DNA of 42,085 bases from Euryarchaeota archaeon UBA52 (GTDB taxonomy: Archaea > Thermoplasmatota > Poseidoniia > Poseidoniales > Thalassarchaeaceae), in contig DAVB01000032.1 of the NCBI GenBank assembly GCA_002505455.1, positions 1-42,085 of the forward strand. Direction: 5' to 3'. Position numbers and translations under genes: made by a program. A model generated the notes under the pieces. That model was not told where the DNA came from, did not search any database, and worked only from the letters and a program-made list of their open reading frames with translations. Positions 1 to 7,929 of the stretch are shown here, piece after piece (within the stretch, counting starts at the first letter, position 1; each line of letters opens with the position of its first letter).

Positions 1-128
1 AATGCGTTAACAAAGCGTTAACAAATCATTAAAAATAGCCTAATTATGATATTTTAAGAAAAATAAGACAAATTAATACGTTAATATCAATTAAATTTGC
101 GTAATTATACGTTAATACTAAAGACAAC
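1..128. promoter_or_regulatory. AT-rich region with four CGTTAA-core repeats (promoter, possible operator or origin)
   Basis: This stretch is far richer in A+T than the rest of the window. The core CGTTAA occurs four times in the same orientation at 5-10, 16-21, 79-84 and 110-115. The first two lie in a perfect tandem repeat of GCGTTAACAAA (4-14 and 15-25), and the last two share TACGTTAATA (77-86 and 108-117). Start-to-start spacings are 11, 63 and 31 bases, all close to whole helical turns. A TATA-like TTATAC at 105-110 abuts the last copy, so a protein bound there could block transcription of the downstream ATPase gene. It could be an autoregulatory operator or the edge of a replication origin, and the sequence continues beyond the window. 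Confidence 0.6.
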
Positions 129-146
129 TTGCTACAGCCAAGATAC

Positions 147-1967
147 ATGGAAGGACAACCGTCTCTGTTGGACCTTCCCAGCCTAAGTGGCAATCCGTTT
201 GAAGTTAGGCCTCTCTCCATTGGTCAAGCAGAAGATCTGATCGGCAGAGACGACATTGTAATTGAATGCCGAGAACACATGATTTCAGCTTCTCCAAGGA
301 TGTGCATAATTTCAGGAGCACGAGGATCAGGGCGCACATCTCTGTTGAATGCAATCGCTTCACAGACACCGCATCCCTTCATCAGCGATTATTGGCCAAT
401 GGATGGAGATCCTGTGAAGAATATGGTCACCCAAACTGCAGCGCATTTCTTGAGCCACAATTTGCCATCCGTGGTATCAGAGACAATATTGCAACTGTCT
501 GAAGAGTTGGAAAGGAAGGATGGCCCAATCCCGCTCATAGCCTTTGATTTACCATATAATGTCGAAGTAGATCGAGTAATACCTAGAATTGCTCAGATAA
601 TGCAGAAGATGAGGGCGCTTGTTGTATTTACCATGCTGCCAAAGCAACTGCAATCGTTAGATGAGGAAACACTGGAGATTTTCGACACACCATATGCTCT
701 CAAAAATCTCGAGCAGATTGAGATTCAATTGCTGGTTGATAGGAGAATAGCACGTGCTGCAAGACAAAGATGGATAATACGGCCACTTCTTCTAGAAAAG
801 ATTCACGAGTTGACAGAAGGACTTCCAAGAGCTGTAGTTCGAACGCTCAGAGGCCTTGTTGATGAGAGTAGGGGCATGAAGGGTAGCCAAGGCTCTTTGG
901 AACGCTTGGTGCGTTGGTCGGACGCTCCTATGGCTATTGATTCCGAAACCCCTCATGTGGCTGAGAATCCATCGGAGCAAAAGCCGGCTGTAGCAGGTGC
1001 GATATCATCAATCTACGAATATGGGTTGCCACAGTTTGATTCAGTACCAGACGCAGACATAGAAACCGATCTATCAGGTTCACTGGAACCACAAGAAAAT
1101 CAAAATCGCCCGGAGTCAATCTCCAATACATTAGACGATCAAGAGAAAGAACCGCCAATGGATATTTCAGAACCAACTGAAACACTTGAACAACATGAAA
1201 TTATCCAACCTTCTAAAGATGAGGCTGCGGAAATACCCGATATCAAGCCACAAAATGTGCCTGAGCCTGCTGATGGTGGATTTATCTGGATGGAACCAGG
1301 AACAGAGCCTCCCCCGCTTCCAGAACCACCTGTAGAAAAATCACAAGGGGGCTCTTTCTCTGGACTTTACAGGAGAACAAGCACCGCTACGTTTGAGATG
1401 CCAGTAGGCGGCGATGGAAACCGTGTCATCGATGCAAGCCAAAAGCCACTGGAACCCCATGGAGTGAAATCAAGGGTGCAGATAGAACCCTCATTGTTCC
1501 GCTCCGATGAAAACCCTCCAGACAATACGCCAGTATTGGCAACTGAAGAGGCCGTATGGACTGTTGATGGCCAATTTGAGGCCAACCTGCCTCCTCCTGT
1601 CGAGGAACGCCAAGAAATACAGTTCGACGATTACCTTGACTCCAGGCCGAATTCATTTCAAGAAGAGACGCAACCTACCAAGATATCATTTTCATCAATC
1701 TCTGAGCCTTCATGGGAAGCTCCAGAGGCATTCGTAATGTCCTACTCGAGAAGCCTCACACAAGCAGAGAAGATAGTGCTCTCAGCCTCATCGGTACGCG
1801 ATATATCCCCTTCAGACCCGGAGATACAAGCAAGACTCGAGGTCGGCCGTCCAAGGCTGTCACAGATATTCAATAAACTGAAGAGAAACGGTTACTTGAT
1901 TGTAAGGAAGGAAGGGAGAACACGATATTTCAGAATAAGTAAGGAGGCTTCCGATGCCCTCAGATAA
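147..1967 (+). CDS. Orc1/Cdc6-like AAA ATPase with C-terminal winged-helix domain
   Basis: A 606-residue protein of three parts. Residues about 30-245 (numbered from the upstream TTG at 129) look like an Orc/AAA ATPase: a GRDD motif near 39-42 as in Orc1, a P-loop GARGSGRTS at 63-71, and a hydrophobic strand ending in FDLPYN as a weak Walker B. The P-loop lysine is replaced by arginine. Residues about 270-540 are acidic, proline-rich and probably disordered. The last 70 residues form a winged helix (LTQAEKIVL, then LEVGRPRLSQIFNKLKRNGY) of MarR/ArsR style. Start: ATG 147 is preferred because TTATAC lies 37 bases upstream; TTG 129 is possible. The gene overlaps the next one by 14 bases. Role in replication or transcription control is inferred; exact family not recognised. 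Confidence 0.65.
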   Translation: MEGQPSLLDLPSLSGNPFEVRPLSIGQAEDLIGRDDIVIECREHMISASPRMCIISGARGSGRTSLLNAIASQTPHPFISDYWPMDGDPVKNMVTQTAAHFLSHNLPSVVSETILQLSEELERKDGPIPLIAFDLPYNVEVDRVIPRIAQIMQKMRALVVFTMLPKQLQSLDEETLEIFDTPYALKNLEQIEIQLLVDRRIARAARQRWIIRPLLLEKIHELTEGLPRAVVRTLRGLVDESRGMKGSQGSLERLVRWSDAPMAIDSETPHVAENPSEQKPAVAGAISSIYEYGLPQFDSVPDADIETDLSGSLEPQENQNRPESISNTLDDQEKEPPMDISEPTETLEQHEIIQPSKDEAAEIPDIKPQNVPEPADGGFIWMEPGTEPPPLPEPPVEKSQGGSFSGLYRRTSTATFEMPVGGDGNRVIDASQKPLEPHGVKSRVQIEPSLFRSDENPPDNTPVLATEEAVWTVDGQFEANLPPPVEERQEIQFDDYLDSRPNSFQEETQPTKISFSSISEPSWEAPEAFVMSYSRSLTQAEKIVLSASSVRDISPSDPEIQARLEVGRPRLSQIFNKLKRNGYLIVRKEGRTRYFRISKEASDALR

Positions 1968-2259
1968 CCATGAAAAGACGACCCTAAGTAAGGAACGAGT
2001 TTCCGGATACATCGCAATATCAAAAGAAGCACGTGCGAAGGCGACCCCAAAAGATCTGGATAACGAACAGGAGAAGAACCTCGAATCCATGATGAGGATG
2101 TTCGATGACTATCTCTCAGATGCTGAGTATTTCCTGTCTGAGGGAGATCTGATTCGAGCTTTCGGAGCAGTGAATTACGCACATGCATGGATCGACTCAG
2201 CTGTGAGGATTGGATTGATGGATGGGCATGACGACGATCGATTGTTCACCTTGCCATAA
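1954..2259 (+). CDS. DUF357 family protein
   Basis: A 101-residue soluble archaeal protein of unknown function. The C-terminal half, with YLSDAEYFLSEGDLIRAFGA followed by VNYAHAWIDSAVRIGLM, matches the conserved helical DUF357 signature (paired helices, a GDLIRAFGAVNYAHxWLD-like motif). The N-terminal 45 residues are charged and probably form a helix. It starts inside the 3' end of the upstream ATPase gene (14-base overlap), so the two are probably co-transcribed and translationally coupled. An AGGAGG-like run (1940-1945) lies just before the ATG. It ends before a short convergent gap of 47 bases that contains only a weak inverted repeat. Confidence 0.85.
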   Translation: MPSDNHEKTTLSKERVSGYIAISKEARAKATPKDLDNEQEKNLESMMRMFDDYLSDAEYFLSEGDLIRAFGAVNYAHAWIDSAVRIGLMDGHDDDRLFTLP

Positions 2260-2306
2260 GCAGCCTCATGGAATAAGATAAAACTAAGATTTCGATTTGT
2301 ATCGAT

Positions 2307-2681
2307 TCAATCAACGAGCCTCAGAGAGTATCCGCTTGTAACTTCGATATACGAACCTCCAGCGCTAACTAACCTCTCTTTCAATCGCTTATCTACAGTG
2401 AGTACCGGCCAACCGCTATCCACTGACACCTTCACGAGCATATCATCAGTATGCTTCATGCCTTCAATGTCAGGCATTCTCTCCGATCTTTGTTCGAGTA
2501 GATCCAGCAATAGGCCGCCCCTCTTATTCGACAGACTCTCCAACTCCCTTGCCACAGAGTCTAGAACCAACAATTTCGGCGAACCGATAATCGGAGCCAT
2601 GGCAACATCCAGATTCAATCTAGCATCGACTAATGCTGCCCAACCACATGCGTCTATTATTAGGCCGGACAGGCATATCAC
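2307..2681 (-). CDS. PIN-domain ribonuclease, Fcf1/Utp23-like (rRNA processing)
   Basis: About 124 residues forming a single PIN domain. It begins with strand LIIDACG carrying the first acidic residue, has a middle VLDSVARELE in the usual acidic position, and ends with DDMLVKVSVDSGWPVLTVDKRLK, which matches the PIN C-terminal pattern of an acid, a central helix and TxDxxLK. Archaeal genomes often place a COG1412-type (Fcf1-like) PIN gene directly after aIF2 gamma, as here. I chose GTG at 2681 because it overlaps the aIF2 gamma stop as GTGA; an in-frame GTG at 2714 would add 11 residues. Predicted role: metal-dependent endonuclease in rRNA or tRNA processing. A toxin-type VapC is less likely because there is no antitoxin gene and the context is translational. 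Confidence 0.8.
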   Translation of the reverse strand: MICLSGLIIDACGWAALVDARLNLDVAMAPIIGSPKLLVLDSVARELESLSNKRGGLLLDLLEQRSERMPDIEGMKHTDDMLVKVSVDSGWPVLTVDKRLKERLVSAGGSYIEVTSGYSLRLVD

Positions 2682-3919
2682 TCCTTGATGGCTGCATGCC
2701 CAATCAGCCTCCACCTCGAACCGATTCTTCGAGACAGCGTTATCCTGCTTCCAACTTCTGCACAGATAGGGAGCCTCAACTTTAGTTTGGCATTCTTCCC
2801 TTTGATCTGCGATACTGTACCTACACTAGTGGCAGTAGCCGAATTCAACATCAACATCTCCCCTGATTGAAGCGGCCTAACCTTTTCCGGGGCCTCACCG
2901 GACGAGGACACCATGACATCCAGTAGAACCAGATCAATGTTAAGATCCGTCCAAACAGGCGGCAACTCCCCTTCCTTTGCCATAACTTGGCCTGAAAGAT
3001 CATCCGCCTTTGTGACCATCGGGTCAAGAGGTGTAGATATCCCGCAGAGGCCCCCAGCGTGCACCGAATCAAGTGAAAGACCCCCTCCCTTGATCCCTTG
3101 AATACGAGTCTTAATCGGCTCCCAATTTGTTTTGGATCCCTTTGTTATCCTCCTTCCCGGCGCGATGAGTATGTCGTCCCCCACAGAAAATGAGCCTTTG
3201 ACGACACTTCCGCCAATTACGCCGCCTTTCAGCTGATTAGGCCTTAGGCCGGGTCTGTTTATGTCGAAAGACCTGGCCACATACATCAGGCCATGCTCCT
3301 CATCAGTCCTCTCAGGAGTAGGTATGATTTTTTCAATGGCCTCAATCAAGGCATCCAGATTGACGCCCTGTTGTGCCGATATTGGGATGACTGGCGCATC
3401 AGAAGCGATTGAATCTTTCAGGAAATCTTTGATTTCCCTATGCGACTCGATTGCTCTTTCCCTTGTTACTAAGTCAATCTTGTTTTGAACGACTACTATG
3501 TTTTGTATGCCTGCAATTTCAAGAGCAGCCAGATGCTCTCTTGTTTGTGGTTGAGGACAAGTTTCCGTGGCTGAAACCAGCAATAGCGCCCCATCCATGA
3601 TCGAAGCCCCGGATATCATCACAGCCATCAACGTCTCGTGGCCAGGCGCGTCAACGAAGGATACTACCCTTGCCAACTCATTCGGATCATCGCCTTCTCC
3701 TCCGGGCTTCTTTCCCGTGGGATAGAATTCACCTTCAGAAGTCCGGTAGAATGCAGTATCTGCATATCCAAGTTTGATGCTTATGCCACGCTTCCTTTCC
3801 TCTGAATGCGTGTCGGTCCAGACCCCGGAAAGAGCCTTTGTCAAAGTCGTCTTCCCATGGTCGACATGGCCAACCATGCCAATGTTGACTTCAGGTTGAG
3901 ATGGTAGCGATGTTGCCAT
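2678..3919 (-). CDS. eif2g: Translation initiation factor aIF2 subunit gamma
   Basis: A 413-residue GTPase that carries initiator Met-tRNA to the small ribosomal subunit as part of the aIF2 heterotrimer. Seen: G1 GHVDHGKTT (17-25), switch 1 ERKRGISIKLGYAD, G3 DAPGHE (90-95), G4 NKID (146-149) and G5 SAQ, then two beta-barrel domains (LMYVARSFDINRPG and a C-terminal RITLSRRIGSRWRLIGHA). Length is normal. Odd: the zinc-knuckle region after GYAD (about 55-75) contains no cysteine, whereas most archaeal and eukaryotic gamma subunits have a four-Cys knuckle there. It follows rps6e by 15 bases and overlaps the PIN gene by 4 bases, so the three form one translation operon. Confidence 0.97.
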   Translation of the reverse strand: MATSLPSQPEVNIGMVGHVDHGKTTLTKALSGVWTDTHSEERKRGISIKLGYADTAFYRTSEGEFYPTGKKPGGEGDDPNELARVVSFVDAPGHETLMAVMISGASIMDGALLLVSATETCPQPQTREHLAALEIAGIQNIVVVQNKIDLVTRERAIESHREIKDFLKDSIASDAPVIPISAQQGVNLDALIEAIEKIIPTPERTDEEHGLMYVARSFDINRPGLRPNQLKGGVIGGSVVKGSFSVGDDILIAPGRRITKGSKTNWEPIKTRIQGIKGGGLSLDSVHAGGLCGISTPLDPMVTKADDLSGQVMAKEGELPPVWTDLNIDLVLLDVMVSSSGEAPEKVRPLQSGEMLMLNSATATSVGTVSQIKGKNAKLKLRLPICAEVGSRITLSRRIGSRWRLIGHAAIKE

Positions 3920-3934
3920 TTATCTCCCGCCGAT

Positions 3935-4423
3935 TCACTCCTCTTCGGAGGATCCAGCGGAGGCCTCGTCCTCTAGTCCGAAGATCACGCCGAGAGGCCG
4001 CTTGCCATAGTCGACTACTTTGAGATTGATTTGACGGGTACTCTGGCTGATTACATTGCCTCTGAGGTTTCTCCGCCTCCTTATGCCGTCATACTTGTAT
4101 CGGTATATCTTGCTGTTCTTATTCACATACCTCTTTCCTTTGTATCCGACTCCAGGGCTAACTAGTACAGGCTTCACCCCTCCTCCGTCTAGGTCCGGAC
4201 GCATTGCCCTTCCCGTTATATCGGACCCACCAGTGATTTCCAATGTGTATCCAGTGAGGGTCTGGTCCCCATCTCCTACAAACATGCCATCAACAGTGTC
4301 GCCGATTCTCTTCCCGAGAAAGTGGTTGTACCCTGTACCGGTGATATCGATTGCGAATGAGCGTCCCTTTGCCTTCGGATCAGTATCGTTGAGTACTCCC
4401 TTGAAAGACTGATCACCTGCCAT
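3935..4423 (-). CDS. rps6e: 30S ribosomal protein S6e
   Basis: A 162-residue small-subunit ribosomal protein of the archaeal/eukaryotic S6 family. Recognised from the N-terminal strand pattern with GKRIGDTVDG, the ITGGSDITGRAMRPD segment, and GVKPVLVSPGVGYK followed by a basic RRRRNLRGN stretch. The C-terminus ends in an acidic tail, as in many low-pI marine archaea. Start: ATG 4423 gives the family-typical MAGDQ-type N-terminus; a GTG at 4432 would add three residues. A TATA-like TTATAG (minus, 4465-4460) lies about 37 bases upstream. It is the first of three closely spaced genes, rps6e, aIF2 gamma and PIN, an arrangement common in archaea. Confidence 0.96.
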   Translation of the reverse strand: MAGDQSFKGVLNDTDPKAKGRSFAIDITGTGYNHFLGKRIGDTVDGMFVGDGDQTLTGYTLEITGGSDITGRAMRPDLDGGGVKPVLVSPGVGYKGKRYVNKNSKIYRYKYDGIRRRRNLRGNVISQSTRQINLKVVDYGKRPLGVIFGLEDEASAGSSEEE

Positions 4424-4458
4424 TGCGCACACCGAGACAGGCGATGCGACACTCGACC

Positions 4459-4472
4459 CCTATAAGAGCGGT
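4459..4472 (-). promoter_or_regulatory. Probable rps6e promoter (TATA box)
   Basis: On the minus strand, TTATAGG (4465-4459) lies 37 bases from the S6e ATG, which predicts a leader of about 10 bases. The overlapping plus-strand 10-mer TAAGAGCGGT (4463-4472) recurs in inverted orientation in the promoter of orc1 (5686-5695). Placement only; no transcript evidence. Confidence 0.5.
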
Positions 4473-4490
4473 TCGGAGCCTCATCGTGCC

Positions 4491-5666
4491 TCAGTTGGAC
4501 GATAGAACGCTGGAAAGTCGTGTTTCTAATACCCCGGGCGACATGTTTGACATGGTGATGTGCTGGGTCCGTCCTCGCCCCTTCGTTGCCGAGGCTGTTT
4601 GACTATCAATCATCCCAGATTGCTCCAGGGATTTCACGTGCTTCCAGAATGTAGTGTACCCCCGTGGCTCAAATCCAAACTCCTCGCAGACCACATGATA
4701 CAGTTTCAAGGCGTCTCCACTCGATATCACGTCTTCCTTCTTCAGTCGTCTGCATATTGCAAGTAGAATCAACTTCTTATGTTCAGATAGATCATCTACC
4801 TGATTTGGCTCCACGGACGCGCTCCTCATTTTGCTTGGATGTATGTCTCCTGTCTCGACCTGTCCCTTGCCTTCTCTTTCTGCCCGAATAATCGCCGCTT
4901 CCAAGAGTTCTATCGCCAATCGCGCATCACCAGATTCTGCGGCATACCTAGCTATCTTCCCAAGAACATCTTCTCCAATTGAACCTTTGATGCAGGACGC
5001 TTCCGCTCTTTGACGAGCTATCTGAAGGAGTTCATCCCTATTGTATGGGTGGAGATTCATTCTGCTACTAGCGCCGAGTCGAGAAATTATGGCAGGCTCA
5101 AAAAGCCTCAGAAGAGAAGCGTCCTGGCTGACTAAAATAATCGACATAGTGCCTCTTTCATTCTGACCCTCGTCGATCCTCAACAGCCTGTATATCAGAT
5201 CCGTGCTGTCTCTTCGAATCATCACATCTACTTCGTCTAAGACAAGGAGCATATGCGCGTTATGTGTTCTAAGATACCGTTTGATCGACTGAATCATTTC
5301 ACCCGCACTGAAACCTCTCTCCGGGTGTCGCTCATCGAGGCTTACTGCTATTTGCTGCAATACTTGGGGGCCCGATGGGTGATTTCTGCAGTTAACATGA
5401 ACATGCACGATCTTCCTTCGTCCTTCCAAGTGCTTCCTGAGATCGTTTGCAAATACCTGTGTGAGCACCGTCTTCCCCGACCCAACCGGCCCAGTTATCA
5501 CAGCCTTGCAACTCGTATCCGGATTCTCTATCTGTGAAAATATTGATGCAAGCTCGGACAGAGAGTCATCCCGTCCAACCAGCGTATTTGGTGTCCAATC
5601 GTATGATAGCGGCGATCTATCGACAAGGATTTTCCCAGCACCTATACGGTCCAGGTAGCCAGCCAT
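4491..5666 (-). CDS. cdc6: Orc1/Cdc6 family replication initiator
   Basis: A 391-residue origin-recognition ATPase that binds origin boxes and recruits MCM. Seen: N-terminal LVGRDDSLSELASIF box (about 29-43), Walker A GPVGSGKT (59-66), Walker B LVLDEVD (141-147), sensor 1 region SIILVSQD (about 175-182, with Gln where Asn is common), an arginine-bearing RLGASSR segment, sensor 2 GDARLAIELL (about 242), and a C-terminal winged helix from about 290 with YTTFWKHVKSLEQSGMI. Length is normal for the family. It starts at ATG 5666, 53 bases from the end of dph2, and is followed by the rps6e promoter. No repeated origin boxes are visible next to it; the repeat-bearing AT-rich region at the left edge is the better origin candidate. 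Confidence 0.95.
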   Translation of the reverse strand: MAGYLDRIGAGKILVDRSPLSYDWTPNTLVGRDDSLSELASIFSQIENPDTSCKAVITGPVGSGKTVLTQVFANDLRKHLEGRRKIVHVHVNCRNHPSGPQVLQQIAVSLDERHPERGFSAGEMIQSIKRYLRTHNAHMLLVLDEVDVMIRRDSTDLIYRLLRIDEGQNERGTMSIILVSQDASLLRLFEPAIISRLGASSRMNLHPYNRDELLQIARQRAEASCIKGSIGEDVLGKIARYAAESGDARLAIELLEAAIIRAEREGKGQVETGDIHPSKMRSASVEPNQVDDLSEHKKLILLAICRRLKKEDVISSGDALKLYHVVCEEFGFEPRGYTTFWKHVKSLEQSGMIDSQTASATKGRGRTQHITMSNMSPGVLETRLSSVLSSN

Positions 5667-5719
5667 ACGACAATATTCGTATCACACCGCTCTTAGAGAT
5701 ATCCGGGGAGAGGGCACAT

Positions 5720-6826
5720 TCAGTGAATCTGGTCAAATCGGTATCCATTTTCCCATTTTTTCTCCCCAAGGGCCACTTCGAGTTCATAGGGAGTTATCAT
5801 CGGTTTTGCATACTTGACAGCATCATCAATGGCTATTCGAGGGCATGCTGTATTCACGAAAACATCGACTGGGTAGAAGTCAATCAATTCGGGCCCCACG
5901 TGCTCTATTGCTAGAAGGAAACCCTTCTTGCCATGCTTCTCCAATTTCTTCTTCATCCTTAGAGCCAAATTCCGCCTCATCTGTCCGGGCTTCGCACCTA
6001 TCAATATGCCAAATCTATTCTTGTCCATCGAAGACATGATCAATCCTGAACGCTGTCTAAGTATTCTCTCAATCCTTTCCTTGCCCATTTCCTTGGCCTC
6101 GCCAGTGTATGGGTCCAGCATTGCGAGGGGCTTTCCGGTATGCAATACTAATCCAATCGGATGGAAATCTCCGCTTCCCAAGAATATGTAATGCCCTACC
6201 GTAGGATCGTCGCCTGAATAGTTGCAGCCGAGTACCTGGCCTGGGAATGACAACCTTGCGCCACCTACTGGAATTGTGACATCAAACCCCGCCTGTTCAA
6301 AGTGATCCTTGTAGGTCGGTAGTAAGTGCAAATGTTGTATGCTCCCCACTAAACCGAGTTTCGTATCTGTCAACGGTGCGACTCTGCCAACCATGTCTTC
6401 AAACCGATCCACCCCCTCTATTTCGGACAATACTGCCTCAGATGAGTCATTCATCCGATTAATGGCAATGTCTCGATGAGCGTGTAAATAGGGGAGAACC
6501 GGTGCGATTTCAGGGCTCCCCTCATACGTGACTGGGATGAAATGAGTGGGCATGCCTGAATCGATATTCATCTGAGAATGGCCCATGTGCGCCACCAGTT
6601 CAGCTCCGATGTTTTGCATTTTGTCGTGAACTAGGTCACAGGCACCGTAGCAAGGATCCGCAGAAAGAACTACTCGAGCTGAGGTTTCAGTCTCAATTTT
6701 ATCCATCATCTCGAGAGCCTGCATCTTGAGCCCTTCAGGAACCTGAAGAGCCACCAGCCGGTGGTCATTCTCCTTTATTCTGGCTACTAGATCATCCAAT
6801 TCGAAGTCATGACGATCAAGGTCCAT
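5720..6826 (-). CDS. dph2: Diphthamide biosynthesis enzyme Dph2 (2-(3-amino-3-carboxypropyl)histidine synthase)
   Basis: A 368-residue radical SAM-like enzyme that transfers the 3-amino-3-carboxypropyl group of SAM to the modified histidine of elongation factor 2. The three cluster-binding cysteines occur in family positions: one of the pair in DPCYGACD (63, 67 counted from TTG 6838), GCNYSG (205) and NTACPRI (332). The opening VALQVPEGLK and YGACDLV signatures are typical. ATG 6826 is chosen; TTG 6838 would add four residues. The 5' region up to the pirin gene (about 190 bases) holds two divergent promoters, with an AT-rich GAAATAGG on the minus strand near 6859-6866. Together with aIF2 gamma and S6e downstream it suggests a translation-related neighbourhood. 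Confidence 0.93.
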   Translation of the reverse strand: MDLDRHDFELDDLVARIKENDHRLVALQVPEGLKMQALEMMDKIETETSARVVLSADPCYGACDLVHDKMQNIGAELVAHMGHSQMNIDSGMPTHFIPVTYEGSPEIAPVLPYLHAHRDIAINRMNDSSEAVLSEIEGVDRFEDMVGRVAPLTDTKLGLVGSIQHLHLLPTYKDHFEQAGFDVTIPVGGARLSFPGQVLGCNYSGDDPTVGHYIFLGSGDFHPIGLVLHTGKPLAMLDPYTGEAKEMGKERIERILRQRSGLIMSSMDKNRFGILIGAKPGQMRRNLALRMKKKLEKHGKKGFLLAIEHVGPELIDFYPVDVFVNTACPRIAIDDAVKYAKPMITPYELEVALGEKKWENGYRFDQIH

Positions 6827-7018
6827 GATGACAGCCAATTGATCGGGCCATGGACGCCTATTTCATCGGTTGCATAGATTACTGGCAATTCATCCTCATC
6901 ATTCGAAGAGGTTTCTCACAATCGAATTCAACTTATCCCTCTTTTCAGAAAGTGAACACCCTGCTCTTATCGAATCAAAATACGAGCAATTAAGCGTATT
7001 ATCCGGAGTTCGTAATAC

Positions 7019-7906
7019 ATGAGTTATGCTCGGGCCATTACTGAGATCGTTCCGACTCATGTAGTCCGGGAAGGAGGCGGATTCAAGGTTCGTCGGCCAT
7101 ACAGGATGGGGAGAGTGATGAGCCCATTTTTGTTGATCGACGAAATGGGCCCTGTTAATTACGGACCCGGAGAAGCACTAGGTGCACCATGGCATCCACA
7201 CCGCGGATTCGAGACCGTGACATACTTGTTGGACGGCAGGATGAGGCATGAGGACAGCGCAGGTAATAGCGGAGAGCTAAATCCAGGCGATGTCCAATGG
7301 ATGACTGCTGGACGCGGAATCATCCATTGCGAGGAGCCTCAAGAAGAGTTCCTCAGAACAGGAGGGAGAACACACGGCTTCCAGATATGGGTCAATCTCC
7401 CTTCATCTCACAAAATGATGGAGCCGAGATACCAGGAAGTCCCATCATCCGATTCTCCAATTGTAGAGCAAGATGGGGTTTGGGCTAGAGTTATCGCTGG
7501 TGAGTGCATGGGCACAACTTCATCAATCGACACAAAGATACCAATCACGCTCATTCACGTTAAAATGAATGCAGGAGCACGTTTGACCCAGCAGTTGGCA
7601 TCGGGCCTGAATGGGATGATTTACGTATTCGGTGGAAGGATAGCATTGGAAAATAGGATGCAAGTCAAAGCTAATCCAATACCGCTTGGAATACTATCGA
7701 AACAGCAAATTCAAGATGGCGAACTAGCCCTTCTTTCAGATGGTGACGAAATTCTGATTAAATCCGGGTCAGAATCTGAATTCTTGATCCTCGCAGGCCC
7801 GGAATTGAATGAGCCAATAGAGCGTTATGGCCCATTTGTCATGAATACCCGGGAGGAAATCCATCAGGCACTCTCGGATTATAGGAATGGTACCTTTTTG
7901 AGATGA
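7019..7906 (+). CDS. Pirin family protein (cupin)
   Basis: A 295-residue bicupin. The N-terminal cupin has the pirin metal signature PHRGFETVTYLLDG with APWHPH just before it (His near 60-62), and then GDVQWMTAGRGIIHCE supplying the last His and Glu ligands. A second, degenerate cupin covers residues about 170-280. Pirins bind Fe or Ni; some bacterial members oxidise quercetin and others act as cofactors, so the substrate here is unknown. It stands alone on the plus strand and converges with hpt across a 23-base gap. No Shine-Dalgarno sequence is visible; an AT-rich CAATTAAG near 6988 is well placed for a leaderless transcript starting at the ATG. Confidence 0.92.
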   Translation: MSYARAITEIVPTHVVREGGGFKVRRPYRMGRVMSPFLLIDEMGPVNYGPGEALGAPWHPHRGFETVTYLLDGRMRHEDSAGNSGELNPGDVQWMTAGRGIIHCEEPQEEFLRTGGRTHGFQIWVNLPSSHKMMEPRYQEVPSSDSPIVEQDGVWARVIAGECMGTTSSIDTKIPITLIHVKMNAGARLTQQLASGLNGMIYVFGGRIALENRMQVKANPIPLGILSKQQIQDGELALLSDGDEILIKSGSESEFLILAGPELNEPIERYGPFVMNTREEIHQALSDYRNGTFLR

Positions 7907-7929
7907 ATAATCAATCTTGAAGATTCCAA

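Noticed and set aside
2292..2305. Inverted repeat TCGAT/ATCGA between the DUF357 and PIN genes as terminator
   Set aside because: Only five base pairs with a four-base loop and no T-tract; chance is likely.
5534..5914. Plus-strand frame of 126 codons spanning the orc1-dph2 gap
   Set aside because: It covers the 5' end of orc1 and the 3' end of dph2 in antisense and has no domain, so it is a shadow of the two genes.
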